A stretch of 64,000 nt of DNA from Frankia casuarinae (lineage in GTDB: Bacteria; Actinomycetota; Actinomycetes; Frankiales; Frankiaceae), in NCBI RefSeq assembly GCF_000013345.1, contig NC_007777.1:1054001-1118000 (forward strand), written 5' to 3'. Below the pieces are notes generated by a model, which was not told the DNA's origin, did not search any database, and worked only from the letters and a program-made list of their open reading frames with translations. The position numbers were made by a program, and so were the translations under genes. Of the stretch, positions 33,019-43,700 are shown piece by piece; within the stretch, counting starts at the first letter, position 1; each line of letters starts with the position of its first letter.

Positions 33019-33972
33019 GTGGCTGAGATCATCGCGAACGGGATCCGGCTGCACGTGCAGCGACTGGCGCCCAGGGGCGGAGCGTCCACGGACTCGCCGG
33101 TCGTCGTGATGGTGCACGGCATGGTGATGGACAACATCTCCAGCTTCTACTTCACGCTGGGCAACTGCCTCGCCGATGCCGGCTGCGACGTCATCTGCTA
33201 CGACCTGCGCGGCCATGGGCGCAGCGAGCGGACCCGCGGCGGCTACGAGCTGGCGGACTCGATGGCCGATCTGCTCGGGCTGCTCGACGAGCTCGGGGTG
33301 GATCGCCCGGTGCACCTGGTGGGTAACAGTTACGGCGCCACGATGGCGCTGGCTTTCGGGCTGGAGTTCACCTCCCGGGTGGCGAGCCTGACGCTGATCG
33401 AGCCGCCGTTCCTGATCGAGGGTCTTGGCGAGGAGATGGCCCGATCGCTGACCCAGATCCTCGTCGCGATGACCGACGAGGAGGTCCAGGAGTGGTTGGA
33501 CAACGGCGCCGGACGCGTGGCCAGCCGCGCCACCCGGGCCGCGCAGCGGCTGCTGCAGGAGACGACGATCGCCACCGACATGCTGGCGACTCCGCCGTTC
33601 TCCACCGAGGCGCTGGCCGCGCTGAACGTCCCGGTGCTCGCGGTGTACGGGGAGAACTCCGACATCATCGGGCAGGCTGCGGGCCTGGCCGCGCTGGTGC
33701 CCGAGTGCACCCTGATCGTCCTGGAGCACCACACGCACATGGTGCTGCGGGAGGCCGCGCACTACCTGCGGGACCTGCTGCGGTGGTGGTTGTTCCGCCG
33801 CCAGACGCCGCCGCCGCCCTACGTGCGCGCGAACGGCCGGCGCTTCGCCACCCCGGACTGGGTGACGCAGCGGGTGCCGCCGCCCGATCTCAACGCCGAG
33901 CGCCGGCCGGCCCCGATCTCGGCCGACGCGGCAGTTGCGGCCGGCGAGGGGCGTGAGGGGCGAGGGGCGTGA
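33019..33972 (+). CDS. Alpha/beta hydrolase (thioesterase or acyltransferase candidate)
   Basis: The GTG at 33019 lies 6 bp after the ACP stop; the protein is 317 aa. The fold is a standard alpha/beta hydrolase: oxyanion-hole VMVHGMVMD, GHGRSERTRGG, nucleophile elbow GNSYGA (Ser104), and the late His in LEHHTHMVLRE. A Pro/Arg-rich C-terminal tail of ~40 residues is added. In this setting it most likely releases the chain from an ACP as acid or ester, but hydrolase families are broad and the substrate is inferred from context only. Confidence 0.83.
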   Translation: MAEIIANGIRLHVQRLAPRGGASTDSPVVVMVHGMVMDNISSFYFTLGNCLADAGCDVICYDLRGHGRSERTRGGYELADSMADLLGLLDELGVDRPVHLVGNSYGATMALAFGLEFTSRVASLTLIEPPFLIEGLGEEMARSLTQILVAMTDEEVQEWLDNGAGRVASRATRAAQRLLQETTIATDMLATPPFSTEALAALNVPVLAVYGENSDIIGQAAGLAALVPECTLIVLEHHTHMVLREAAHYLRDLLRWWLFRRQTPPPPYVRANGRRFATPDWVTQRVPPPDLNAERRPAPISADAAVAAGEGREGRGA

Positions 33973-33982
33973 GAAGAGTCTG

Positions 33983-35173
33983 ATGAGCCGCGTGCTGTTC
34001 GTGGTGCCGCCCCTGACCGGGCATGTCAACCCGGCGGTCGGGGTCGCCGCCGAGCTGGCCGCCCGTGGTCACGAGGTGGCGCTCGCCGGGTACGCGGGCG
34101 TCATCGGATCGTTGATCCCGCCGGAGCTGGCCCTGCTGGCGTTACCCGAGGCGGGCCTGGGCGAGAAGTGGTCCCGGATCCAGGACGCGTCTCGGGCGCT
34201 GCGGGGGCCGGCGTCGCTGAAGTTCCTGTGGGAGGACTTCCTGCTCCCGCTCGGCTCGATGATGGCCCCGGCGATCGACAGGATCATCGACGACTTCCAG
34301 CCCGACCTGCTCGTCATCGACCAGCAGGCGGTGGGCGCCGCGCTCGTCGCCCGTCGCCGGGGCCTGCGCTGGGCGACCCTCGCGGCGACCTCCGCCGAGT
34401 TCGACAATCCTTACGGGGTGCTCGCGGGCCTGGGGCAGTGGGTCGTCGACCGCCTGCGGGAGTTCCAGACCGGGCACGGAGTGCCGCCCGACGAGGCTGC
34501 CATCGGGGACCTGCGCTTCTCCGAGGCGTTGACCCTCGTCTTCTCCGTCCGGGAAATGCTGCACAATCCCGGGATCCCGGACTACGCGGTCTTCGTCGGC
34601 AGCGCGGTCGGGAAACGGGCCGGGGCGGGCGAGTTCCCCTGGGACTGGCTCGACCCGGCCCGCCGGGCGGTGCTCGTCTCCCTCGGCACGGTGACCCGGG
34701 AGGCCGGCGGTCGGTTTCTGCGGGCGGCGGCCGAGGGGCTGCTCGGCCTGCCCGAGCGGGTACAGGCGATCGTCGTCGCCACACCCGGGCTCGTTGACGA
34801 CCTCGCCGCCGCGGCGCCCGACGATCTGCTGGTCGCGCCGTTCGTGCCGCAGGTCGCGTTACTTCCGCGGTTGTCGGCGGTGGTGTGCCACGCCGGCAAC
34901 AACACCGTCTGTGAGTCGCTGTCACACGGGGTTCCGCTGGTGGTCGCCCCGGTTCGCGACGATCAGCCGATCATCGGCGAGCAGGTCGTCCGTAACGGGG
35001 CCGGGGTGCGCGTCAAGTTCGGTCGGGCCGGACCCACCGCCGTGCGTTCCGCGGTGACGGCCGTGCTGGACGATCCGTCGTACCGGGCCGCCGCCGCCCG
35101 GATGCGGGCCGCCTTCGCCGCGGCCGGCGGGGTGGCCGCCGCCGCCGATCACCTTGAGAAGCTGGCGGTCTGA
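33983..35173 (+). CDS. GT1-family glycosyltransferase (macrolide/UGT-like)
   Basis: The ATG at 33983 gives 396 aa. The N-terminal Rossmann domain starts VLFVVPPLTGHVNPAVGVA, with the acceptor-side GHxxP motif of GT-B enzymes. The C-terminal nucleotide-sugar domain carries VPQVALLPRLSAVVCHAG, NNTVCESLSHGVPLVVAP and RDDQPIIGEQV. This is the UGT/MGT signature: HAGnnT, then the D-Q pair binding the sugar nucleotide. It probably transfers a hexose to a hydroxyl of the lipid made by the cluster. The sugar donor cannot be read from sequence. Confidence 0.9.
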   Translation: MSRVLFVVPPLTGHVNPAVGVAAELAARGHEVALAGYAGVIGSLIPPELALLALPEAGLGEKWSRIQDASRALRGPASLKFLWEDFLLPLGSMMAPAIDRIIDDFQPDLLVIDQQAVGAALVARRRGLRWATLAATSAEFDNPYGVLAGLGQWVVDRLREFQTGHGVPPDEAAIGDLRFSEALTLVFSVREMLHNPGIPDYAVFVGSAVGKRAGAGEFPWDWLDPARRAVLVSLGTVTREAGGRFLRAAAEGLLGLPERVQAIVVATPGLVDDLAAAAPDDLLVAPFVPQVALLPRLSAVVCHAGNNTVCESLSHGVPLVVAPVRDDQPIIGEQVVRNGAGVRVKFGRAGPTAVRSAVTAVLDDPSYRAAAARMRAAFAAAGGVAAAADHLEKLAV

Positions 35174-35234
35174 TGCTCGGTCTGGCGGTCCGGTGATCGG
35201 TCTCGTGGTCTGATGCTCGAACGGTTCTGACGTC

Positions 35235-37097
35235 GTGCTGACATGGTTGCCGATCCTGGTGTGTGCCGGTCTGGCGATCAACGGTGTGCGGCTGCGCGGT
35301 CGGCTGCGTCGTCTCGACACCCTGCCGGCCTCCGGTCGCCCGGTGGACCCCGCGCATGAGTTCCTCGTCGCGACCGGGGTCCGCCTCTCCGACAGCGGCC
35401 GACGGGCGGCCAGTTACCACGCCAGCCGGGACCGGCTCGACGTGCTCGACCTCGTCCCGGCGGACCTGACGGCCGAACGGGCGCTCGACCTCGCCCGGAT
35501 GGTCGACACCCGCACCTACCGGGCCGACCGCTGCGTGCCCGGCCGCGGCGCCTTCCAGGCGCTGCTGGTCCACTCCGAGATTCTCCAGCGGGCTGGGATC
35601 ACCCGCCGGGACGGTTTCGACCCGGTGGAGCTCGTCGACATCACCGAGCGGCTGAAGACCTTCGCCTCCGGCTCGACGGATCTGGCGGTGCTGCCGGGGC
35701 TGCGTGCCGCCCGGGACGACGCGGCGATGCGTGTCCGCGTCCAGCAGCGGGCCTACCGGTTCACCCGGCAGAACCAGCTCTTCCCGTTCGTACCCCAGAT
35801 CGCCACCGCGATCGGCTTCCATGTGAACCAGCCGTTCGGCCTCGCGGCCATGGCGCTGTTCTGGTTCCAGCCGTTCTTCGTCTGCGCCGGCCGGGTGCCG
35901 CTGTCCCCGCGCGATCTCATTCGTTCTCCCATCGTGCGCATCCTCGGCGGGGTGCTGTTCGTGGTCGACTCCGTGCGGGCCGGCCGGGCGCAGGCCGTGA
36001 AGGCGGCTGAGGCGAAGGCCGCCGGGCTTCCTCCGGACCCGGTCAAGCATGCGGCCAGGCAGGAGACCGCCGCCAGCCGCGCCTCCTACTCCCAGGACGT
36101 CCAGGCCGGCCTCGACCGGTTCCTGCGCCACGACCGGGCCGACTGCCCCTGGTGCGGATCGGTCGAGCTCGCCACCCGGGTGGAGTCGCCGGACCTGCTC
36201 CTGCGCAAGCCCGGTTCCTTCCGGCTGGACGGCTGCGAGCGCTGCGGGCATGTCTTCCTCAACCCGTCGTTGAGCCCGGCCGGGCGTGAGTTCTACGACC
36301 GGGACCGCTACGACGGCCTGCGCACCGATGTCGCCGAGCAGGTCCTGGCCGCGATCGCCCGCGAGCGGCGCGAGCAGGCTGCCGCCGTCCGACCGTTCGT
36401 GGTGCCACGGACCTGGCTGGACGTGGGGGCCCGGTACGGTCACTTCGCCAACGCGGCCCGAGAGGTGTGGCCGAGGACGGTGTTTGACGGGCTCGACACC
36501 TTTCCCGGCCTGGCCAAGGGCCTGGCGCGCGGCTGGATCGACCACGCCCACTACGGCCGTTTCTCCGACGTCGTCGACAGCCTCGCCGGCCGGTACGACG
36601 TCATCAGCATGTTCGACTACCTGGAACGCCGCGACGACCCGTCGGCGGAGCTCGACGCCGTCGCGAAGGCGTTGCCGCCTGGCGGGCACGTCGTCTGCGA
36701 GCTGGCCAACGCCGACTGCCGGCAGGCCCGCTGGCTCGGCCGGTTCTGGCCCGGCTGGGCGGTCCCCGAGCGCGCCCACTTCATCCCCGCGGAGAACCTG
36801 ATCGCCGCGCTGGAGGACCGGGGGCTGCGGCCGGTCGCGGTGCGCTTCGCCGCGGCGCGCCGTCCCGGTGGGCTGACCGGCGCCCTGCTGCTCGCCGTGG
36901 CCATGATCGCGCCACGCCCCATGCCGTGGCTGCCCCAGCAGGCCGGCCCGGTCGGCGCGGCCGGCCGCGTCCTGGTGATGCTTGTGGCCAGCCCCCTACT
37001 GGGACTGGCCCGCCTCCTCGACCGCCTTGCCGGCCGGTACGCGCACGACGCCCGGTACGCCGGCACCTACCTGATGATCGCCCGCAAGGAGCTCTGA
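35235..37097 (+). CDS. Two-part protein: unknown N-terminal domain, zinc ribbon and SAM-methyltransferase-like domain
   Basis: The GTG at 35235 gives 620 aa. Residues 1-290 are unfamiliar, with an N-terminal hydrophobic helix and a Trp/Phe-rich segment (FGLAAMALFWFQPFFVC). A CxxC...CxxC zinc ribbon follows (Cys304, Cys307, Cys334, Cys337), as in the methyltransferases that begin with a rubredoxin-like ribbon. The class I methyltransferase domain starts at about residue 394 (LDVGARYGHFANAA; then VISMFDYLERRDDP and LPPGGHVVCELANAD). The C-terminal ~70 residues include hydrophobic stretches. It may methylate the lipid or its sugar. The acceptor residues normal for the family are hard to assign, so catalysis is unproven. 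Confidence 0.7.
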   Translation: MLTWLPILVCAGLAINGVRLRGRLRRLDTLPASGRPVDPAHEFLVATGVRLSDSGRRAASYHASRDRLDVLDLVPADLTAERALDLARMVDTRTYRADRCVPGRGAFQALLVHSEILQRAGITRRDGFDPVELVDITERLKTFASGSTDLAVLPGLRAARDDAAMRVRVQQRAYRFTRQNQLFPFVPQIATAIGFHVNQPFGLAAMALFWFQPFFVCAGRVPLSPRDLIRSPIVRILGGVLFVVDSVRAGRAQAVKAAEAKAAGLPPDPVKHAARQETAASRASYSQDVQAGLDRFLRHDRADCPWCGSVELATRVESPDLLLRKPGSFRLDGCERCGHVFLNPSLSPAGREFYDRDRYDGLRTDVAEQVLAAIARERREQAAAVRPFVVPRTWLDVGARYGHFANAAREVWPRTVFDGLDTFPGLAKGLARGWIDHAHYGRFSDVVDSLAGRYDVISMFDYLERRDDPSAELDAVAKALPPGGHVVCELANADCRQARWLGRFWPGWAVPERAHFIPAENLIAALEDRGLRPVAVRFAAARRPGGLTGALLLAVAMIAPRPMPWLPQQAGPVGAAGRVLVMLVASPLLGLARLLDRLAGRYAHDARYAGTYLMIARKEL

Positions 37098-37174
37098 CCT
37101 CGGCGGACCGGTTGACCGGAATGTGCGGCGCGGCACAGGGATACGGGACGCGACGAACGAATGTCCCGCGGAGC

Positions 37175-38098
37175 TCAGGAGGCCAGCGCCCGCGGAGCGC
37201 GCGGCACCGACGCCGACCAGCCGCGGTCACGCAGCGCCCCGCCTACGAGGGAAGCCACCTCGGCCGGGGCGTCCCGCGCCAGGCGTGCCGGCAGACGGAT
37301 GAGGAGCTGGCCGGTCGGCTCGGCGACGACCGTCGGCCCAGGGACCGTCGCCTGGATCTCCACCCGCACGCGCCACGGCTCGTACCAGACGTCGAGGCGC
37401 GCCATCGGCTCGTCCGCGGGCCCGTTGACACTCGGGGTCCCTACCGGCAACCCCCACTGGGCCTCGATGCGACGGTACATGATCTCGGTGAGGCGCGGCG
37501 CGTCCCGGCCCAGGTCGTCCAACGTCTCGGTGATCAGCGTCCGGCGGCTGATCGGACCACGCCGGGCCAGCGCGATCCGCAGGCTCGCGACGGTGACGAA
37601 ACGTTGACGGACAGCGTCAACGAGCAGGCCCTGCGCGTCCGCGCGGGTAGCCGCCCACTCGGCCATGTCGATGACGGACCGGGCGGGGGCCGTCCGCCGG
37701 GGCAGGCGGAGGGGATCGATCTCGGTGATGTCGAGCCGAGCGCTGTGCCGCAGAAGCACGCCCGGTGGCGCGGCGATCCGGCGTTCGGTGGGCAGGAGAA
37801 CCGTCACCGGGCCGGTGCCGTAGCCGTCCAGACCCGCGAGCCCCGCCGCGCAGGCGCCCGCGAGCACCGCGTCCGGGCCGACGGCCTGCAGGGCCCCCCA
37901 CAGCTCCTGCATCCTCGTCACGGGTGTGGCGGTTGTGATCAGCACGCCGCGGAAGGGTTGCTGCCAGCGACCGTCGTTCAACCGTCGGCGGATCTCGTCG
38001 CGGGTGATGCCGGCGTTGATCGCATCGCGTATCGTGATCACGCCGGCCTGCATGGTGGCGATCTCCTGCCAGGAGAGTCGGCCAGGGTTATGGGCCAT
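37175..38098 (-). CDS. AbiEi-type antitoxin-domain / DUF559-like protein
   Basis: The ATG at 38098 gives 307 aa. The N-terminus (IATMQAGVITIRDAINAG, EIRRRLNDGRWQQPFRGV) is the winged-helix domain of AbiEi-type antitoxins and related regulators. The centre keeps the LAGACAAGLAGLDGYGTGPVTVLLP strand-helix pattern, and the C-terminal half is degraded relative to nuclease-like DUF559 forms. No AbiEii nucleotidyltransferase toxin gene is adjacent. It is the last gene of a minus-strand series with two ATPase-superfamily genes, 101 bp from the preceding stop, and may regulate them. Confidence 0.75.
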   Translation of the reverse strand: MAHNPGRLSWQEIATMQAGVITIRDAINAGITRDEIRRRLNDGRWQQPFRGVLITTATPVTRMQELWGALQAVGPDAVLAGACAAGLAGLDGYGTGPVTVLLPTERRIAAPPGVLLRHSARLDITEIDPLRLPRRTAPARSVIDMAEWAATRADAQGLLVDAVRQRFVTVASLRIALARRGPISRRTLITETLDDLGRDAPRLTEIMYRRIEAQWGLPVGTPSVNGPADEPMARLDVWYEPWRVRVEIQATVPGPTVVAEPTGQLLIRLPARLARDAPAEVASLVGGALRDRGWSASVPRAPRALAS

Positions 38099-38199
38099 GA
38101 GAAGACGATGACGGTTGTCTGTCTGTTGGGCCAGAACCTTTTTCGGGCTGTGGATAACTTTCGGCTGTCTCCTTCCTGACGGCCGCGTTCCGGACCGGG

Positions 38200-40533
38200 T
38201 CAGCCATGCCCCGGGTGGTGGTCCCCGACGCCGGGAACCCATCCCCGCGCCCCCGGGTGAGTGCTCTGGCCGCCGGGACCGCCGGGACTGCCGGGGCCGC
38301 TGGGACGCGCCTTGGGCGGGACGAGCCGGTAGACCTCCTCGTCGGCCGGCGGTTGCTGGCCGATGCCCGGAAACCCGACGGGCGGGGCAGGCTCGATCCG
38401 ACGCTGTTCCTCCGCGCCGGTCCGCGCAGGGCCGGCCTGGTCCGTACCGGCCTGGATCACGTCGGCTCCGGCGGTTCCGACGTGGTGACCCGCCAGGGGC
38501 GTGGCGGCCGCGTCAGGTACGGACCAGCGGTCGGCCGCGGAGACCCCAGGCAGCAGGACGGTGCCCGGATTGCAGTCCCCCGGCACCACCCGTCCCGCCC
38601 CATCGACCGGGTTGACCAGCAGGAACGCGGTCGCCGGCAGGGTCTGGACGGTGGTCGGCTCCACGGTGAACTCGTATACCCGCTGGGAGGTCGTGCCGTC
38701 GGTTGTCGAGTCGCTCACCGACGAGTTTGTCGTGCGCTGCCAGGTCTGCGATCGCGACGCCGTCACCGACTCCTGCCATCCGGCGTTCTTCGACGTGTTC
38801 TGCAACCAGGGCAGCAGCCGGGTGCCGTCGTAGGTCCGGCCGGTTCCGCCGCTGGTGCCGGTCGTCTCCGAGGTGCCGTCCTGGTAACCGACGCTGTCGC
38901 TGTCGCCGGCCGTGAAACTGCGCCCCACCTGGGCCGTCACCTGAGACATGACGAAGCGGTAACCACGCCCGATGAATTCCGCCGCGGTCGCGGCGTCCTT
39001 ACCGTTCCCCAATCGCATGATGATCGTCGAGCCTCCCTGGCTGCCCAGCACCCGTTCGGCGTCGTCGGCGAGCCGTTCGAAGAGCAGCACGAGCCGCACC
39101 CCGGCGAGCTCGGCGTGGCGGGTCAGCCCGGTCAGGACCGCTCGGCCGAGATGGTCCGCCCCGGCGACGACCAGCATGTCCCGGCCGGTCGGCCCGCCCC
39201 GCTGGCGGCAACGGAGCTGGTGGAGCACGGTCTGGACGAGGAGCCGGTCCGTGAGTTCCTTGCGGTGGGCGGACGAGTCCCGGCTCGACGTGGCGAGAAC
39301 CCGCAGCCCGGGTACCGGCCACCAGGCCGTCAGTGGACGGGGCGCGCTGTCGACCCTGGCCGTCGGCATCCTGGCCGTCGGCATCCTGGCCGTCGACATA
39401 TCGGCGGCGGCCGCCAACATATGGGCCTCGACCGTCGCGGCCGGTGCCGTCGCGGCCGGTGCCGTCGCGGCCGTGGCTGGTGGTGGCGGGCTGAGCGCCT
39501 CCAGCGAGGAACGCAGGTAGCGCAGCTCGTCGGCGATCCGGTCACCGCGGCCGAACGCGTCCATGTGCGCGGTGAGCTCCCCGGCCTCGGCCGTCGACAG
39601 CGACGTGGCCGCGCTGCCGTCGTCGAGACCTTCGAGGACGCGCAGGCCCTCGGCGAGACGGCGAATGCTGAGCCGTTCGTACAGAACGACGGCGACGGTG
39701 GTGACCAGGTCCGCGTGCAGGGCGCGTCGGTGCGGATCATCGCCGCTCTCCTGGGACATGCCGAACGCGTCGGCGACGAGCTCGCCGGCCTCCCGCGGCC
39801 CGAGGCCGTCGAGGAGCGCCACCTCGTCGAGCTGGCGGGGCAGGTCCCAGGACTCCACCGGCCAGCGCGCCTGGCCGGCGAGGCGTGCCAACCCCCCGCC
39901 CACCGCCCGCTCGCTGAGATCGACGAGCAGGATGCCGGTGCCGCCGGTGAGCACCGAGCAGCCCGCGGTGGCCAGCAGGCTCGCCCATCCGTCGCCGGTT
40001 CCGCCGAACACGTCGATCCTGGGGGTCGCCGCGGGGGCCGAGACGGGATAGAAGACGGCGGTGGCCTCTCGGCGTCGCAGCTCGGCCCGGTCGTGCGCGT
40101 CGACCTCGGTCTGCCAGGACGTCAACGCCTGCAGGTGGCGGGTGTATCCGTCGGCCCGGGCCGACGCGGCCCGGGATCGTGTCCGGCCCAGCCGGTAGTG
40201 CAGGATCAGCGGAGGCAGGCACGCGACCACGGCGAGCGCGAGTCCCGCCGGGACGAAGAAGAACCCCCCCTCGCCCGCGAGCAGCATGCCGAACACCACG
40301 AAGGCCATCGGCAGGACGAGCCTGGTCAGCAGGGCGCGGACGGCATGGTTTCGCCGGGCCGTGAGCGCGGTCAGATCGGGCGATTCGGGCTCCTGCCAGA
40401 CCGGTTGACGGTCGGCGAGCGGGCTCGGGGCCGATGGACCGGTGTCGACGAACTCCCAGCCCCAACGCTCCCGTGGAACGAAGAGCCCCTGGATCAGCCG
40501 GGCCTCAGTCGTGGTTAGCGTGCCCACCCCCAT
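38200..40533 (-). CDS. Membrane protein with TraG/VirD4-like region and degenerate P-loop
   Basis: The ATG at 40533 follows GGAGGG by six bases; the protein is 777 aa. Two membrane helices (70-90 and 92-113) are followed by a cytoplasmic region. At 177-185 the sequence GGTGDGWAS occupies the place of a Walker A loop but lacks the lysine. Later come MLVVAGADHLG (Walker B-like) and IIMRLGNGKDAATAAEFIGRGY, which resembles the C-terminal part of TraG/VirD4 coupling proteins. A Ser/Thr/Gln-rich disordered segment (SDSTTDGTTSQ) and a Pro-rich tail follow. I read it as a pseudo-ATPase partner of the HerA-like ATPase encoded just upstream. The family name is uncertain. Confidence 0.6.
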   Translation of the reverse strand: MGVGTLTTTEARLIQGLFVPRERWGWEFVDTGPSAPSPLADRQPVWQEPESPDLTALTARRNHAVRALLTRLVLPMAFVVFGMLLAGEGGFFFVPAGLALAVVACLPPLILHYRLGRTRSRAASARADGYTRHLQALTSWQTEVDAHDRAELRRREATAVFYPVSAPAATPRIDVFGGTGDGWASLLATAGCSVLTGGTGILLVDLSERAVGGGLARLAGQARWPVESWDLPRQLDEVALLDGLGPREAGELVADAFGMSQESGDDPHRRALHADLVTTVAVVLYERLSIRRLAEGLRVLEGLDDGSAATSLSTAEAGELTAHMDAFGRGDRIADELRYLRSSLEALSPPPPATAATAPAATAPAATVEAHMLAAAADMSTARMPTARMPTARVDSAPRPLTAWWPVPGLRVLATSSRDSSAHRKELTDRLLVQTVLHQLRCRQRGGPTGRDMLVVAGADHLGRAVLTGLTRHAELAGVRLVLLFERLADDAERVLGSQGGSTIIMRLGNGKDAATAAEFIGRGYRFVMSQVTAQVGRSFTAGDSDSVGYQDGTSETTGTSGGTGRTYDGTRLLPWLQNTSKNAGWQESVTASRSQTWQRTTNSSVSDSTTDGTTSQRVYEFTVEPTTVQTLPATAFLLVNPVDGAGRVVPGDCNPGTVLLPGVSAADRWSVPDAAATPLAGHHVGTAGADVIQAGTDQAGPARTGAEEQRRIEPAPPVGFPGIGQQPPADEEVYRLVPPKARPSGPGSPGGPGGQSTHPGARGWVPGVGDHHPGHG

Positions 40534-40787
40534 CGCCGACCCTCCGCCGTCCCACTCGCCTGCTCCCGCGTCGCAGCCCACCGTGCCGCAGCCCCGACGG
40601 CCGCAGCCCACCGTGCCGCAGCGACTCCCCGTTCCCGATCATCGTGCACCTGGAAACGATCTCGGCACGCCCGGTGTCAGTACTGGGGCGTTACGTGGCC
40701 ATTATGGCGCGCGGTGTCCACTCTGTCGCGTTCCGCCGTGCATGTCGGCCCCGCCGTAACGTCCCGACGGTCGACGGGCCCGGGCGC

Positions 40788-43700
40788 TCAGTCCCGCGCT
40801 GTCCCGAACGCGGATGCTGTCCCGAACACGGATGCTGTCCCGAACGCGGATGCTGTCCCGATGGACGGGCCGAGGGCGGTGGCCGCCGCGGTGGACTCCG
40901 GTGGGGCGCTCCCCGGTCCGCTCGGCGCGGGGCCGACGAGGTCGGAGATCTGGGTGGCCAGCTCGGCCAGTCCCTTGCCGGTGCATGCCTGGTGGAGCGC
41001 GTCCGACAGCGAGGTGGCATCCGCCGCGCCGGTGAGTTCCCGGACCGCCACGGTGAGGCCGCTGACCGCCGGATCACCGATGTTGACCTTCTCCCGGCCC
41101 GGAGCGTAGAAGGCACCGTTCTTCAGCCGGGTGAGCTGTTCGCCCACGGTCTCGCCCGGCAGGGTCAGGCCGCGCTCGCGCCAGGCCGCGGTGAGCGGAT
41201 GCGGGCCCGCGCCGGCCCCCCGCCGGCGCACTGCGTCAACCAGCGCCTGCCGGACGTCCTGCCAGCGGTACATGCCCGCGGTCAGGTGCCGGGAGTCGAC
41301 GGTGTTCGCCGTGTTCGCCGTGTCCGCCGTGTCTGCCGCGTCCGCCGCCTCTGCCGCGTCCGCCGGGGACGGCGGCAGGCCGAGGAGCCGGCGCAGCGTC
41401 GCGAGCAGGGCGGCGGTGAAGTCGTCCGGGTCGACGAAGGGGCGCAGCGCGGCGGCGCGGGCGTCCGTCGCCCGGTCGGCGGCATGGGCGAGCGCGCAGT
41501 CGAGGATGCGACCCGGCAACGCGGCGAGGGTGGTCCGCAGGGGTTCCGCCGGAGCGAACGGCGCGATCCCGAGCAGATGGGTGAAGCCCATGACCTGGTG
41601 CGCGGCCACCGCCTCGACCCACACCACCAGCAGGGGATCGCGGGCCGCGAGGGCGGACGTCTCCGTCTCCTCCAGGGTGCAGGCGGGGCCGGCGACGCAG
41701 GCCGCGCCGCAGCCGAGGCTGCGCCGTCCGGCCAGGGGCACCCGGTCGTAGCGCGCGTAGCGCGCGCTCTCCCGGTCGTCTCCGGCGACCATCCGGGCCA
41801 GCACGGGACGGTCCATGCCGTCCGCGCTTACCGCCGCCACCCCCGCCGGCAGCGCGACGACCAGTTCGGACTGATCGTCGCGCAGGTTCATTGTCGCGCC
41901 GACGGCTTCTCGGTCGTCGGCGGCCGGGAGCCGGTGCATCACCTTCAGTGCGGTGTTCTTGATAACGTCGGGAAGGATCTTCGCTGGGATCTGCTCCACG
42001 ACAACGAGCCCCTCGCCGTAGGCGCGGATCTCCGCGAGCAGTGAGGCGAACAGGTCGACGGAGGCCGCGGCCGGGCCGTCGGTGACGTTCTTGAGCAGCC
42101 GGTGGGCCTCCTCCAGGACCAGGACGTGGCGCAGTCCGCCCGCGCCCGCGGTGGCGTACCGGACCCGCAGATGCTCCACGACGCGGATCAGGACGGCGCC
42201 GAGCAGGAACGCCTTGTCCTGGTCGCTGGTGATGTCCTCCAGCTCGAAGACGACGTTGCGCGCCAGCAGGGCGCCGATATCGATCGGATGCCCGCCCTCG
42301 AAGAACCGACCGGGAGAACCCTCTCGCAGGCTACCGATGCGCACGTCGACAAAGCCCCGGACGTCCGCCGTGACCTCCACGCCGTAGCCGATGTTCTCGA
42401 CCACCCTCGTCGCGGTGCGCTGCAGGTCCCCGAGGGTCGGATATCGCCTGCGCACGTCGACCTTCGGGTCCTCCTCCGGCCCGGTCACCCGGAATCTGGG
42501 CCGGTGCGCGGGCTCCGGCCGGTCCAGCACCAGGTTCCATCCCAGGTCCTGGTAACAGACCGTCAGCGCGCGGGCGAGCACCTGGGGGAACGGCTCGTGC
42601 GCCTCGAACGCCGCCAGGAACAAGGCCCGGACGAGATCGATGTGGCTCTGCAAGGGAAAGCCGGGCTCGGGTTCCAGCGGGTTCAGTGACGCCGGTGGAG
42701 CGTCGAGCCGGCCCGGCCTGATGACGAGCACCTCGGCGAGGCCGGCGAGCCGCCCGGCCATCCGGGCGTACTCGGCCTTGGCCGGCTCCAGGACCAGCCA
42801 CGGAACGGGCGCCGGAGCACGGGTCAACGACTCCAGCAGCGACCGCACGGTCTGTGACTTCCCGGATCCGGTGGCGCCGCAGACGAAGGCGTGCCGGTTG
42901 AGCGTCGCGAGGGAAACCGAGAACGCGCCGGCCGGCATCCAGCCGGCGTCGAGCACGTCGCCGAGCCGAACGGCGCCGGGCGTTCCCCGGGGGTCCGCGG
43001 GACCGGACCGGTTCGGACCCTCGGGCGTCACGTCGAAGGCGTGCGGTGTGATCAGGGTGATGCCCGGCAGCTCACGGCCGGGCGGCCGGGCCAGCGCCGC
43101 CAGCAGCTCCGCGCTCGCCCGCGGCGAGGACCGCGGTGAGCCGGCCAGCCCGCCGGCTCCGGCTCCGACCCCGGCTCCGACCCCGCCGAGGGCCCCCGCG
43201 AACGAGGTGACCGGGCCGGTCGGACGCAACGTGTAGGGCAGCCGGTCGAGATCGCTGGAGCTGCACAGCAGGGCGGCCAGCGAGACCGCGCCGGCCGGGG
43301 TCACCCCACCGACCAGGATCTCCACGTCCCACATGCCGCTCGACGCGCCCCGGCCCAGTTCCCGGTAGCGGGCCTCCGCGCGCTCCAAGTCGAGCCGGGC
43401 GCCCTGGTCGTTCTCCCGCCGGCGCAGCACGGGGATCGATCGCGCGAGGTCCGCCCGTTCCTCGGCGAGATGCTCGGGGGGCACCGGCCACGCGAGCACA
43501 AGCCAGGCGAACGGGCCGACGAGATGCGCGGCGTAGTCGTCGAACGATCCGCGGCGGGTGTCTGGCTGCCGGGCGTCGGTGCCGGGATCGGCGGCCCACA
43601 GGGCATCCGGGAGGCCTTCGCACCGCAGCCAGTAGGGGAAGCCGGCGAGCTGGGCGGGTACGGCGTCCGGTGGCAGCGCCACCGCTGTCGATCCCGGGGG

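Noticed and set aside
35013-36779. Minus-strand frame of about 590 codons
   Set aside because: It is antisense to the methyltransferase-like and glycosyltransferase genes, with no recognisable motif or ribosome-binding site.
37175-38098. Complete type IV AbiE toxin-antitoxin pair
   Set aside because: Only the AbiEi-type component is present; no nucleotidyltransferase (AbiEii) toxin lies on either side.
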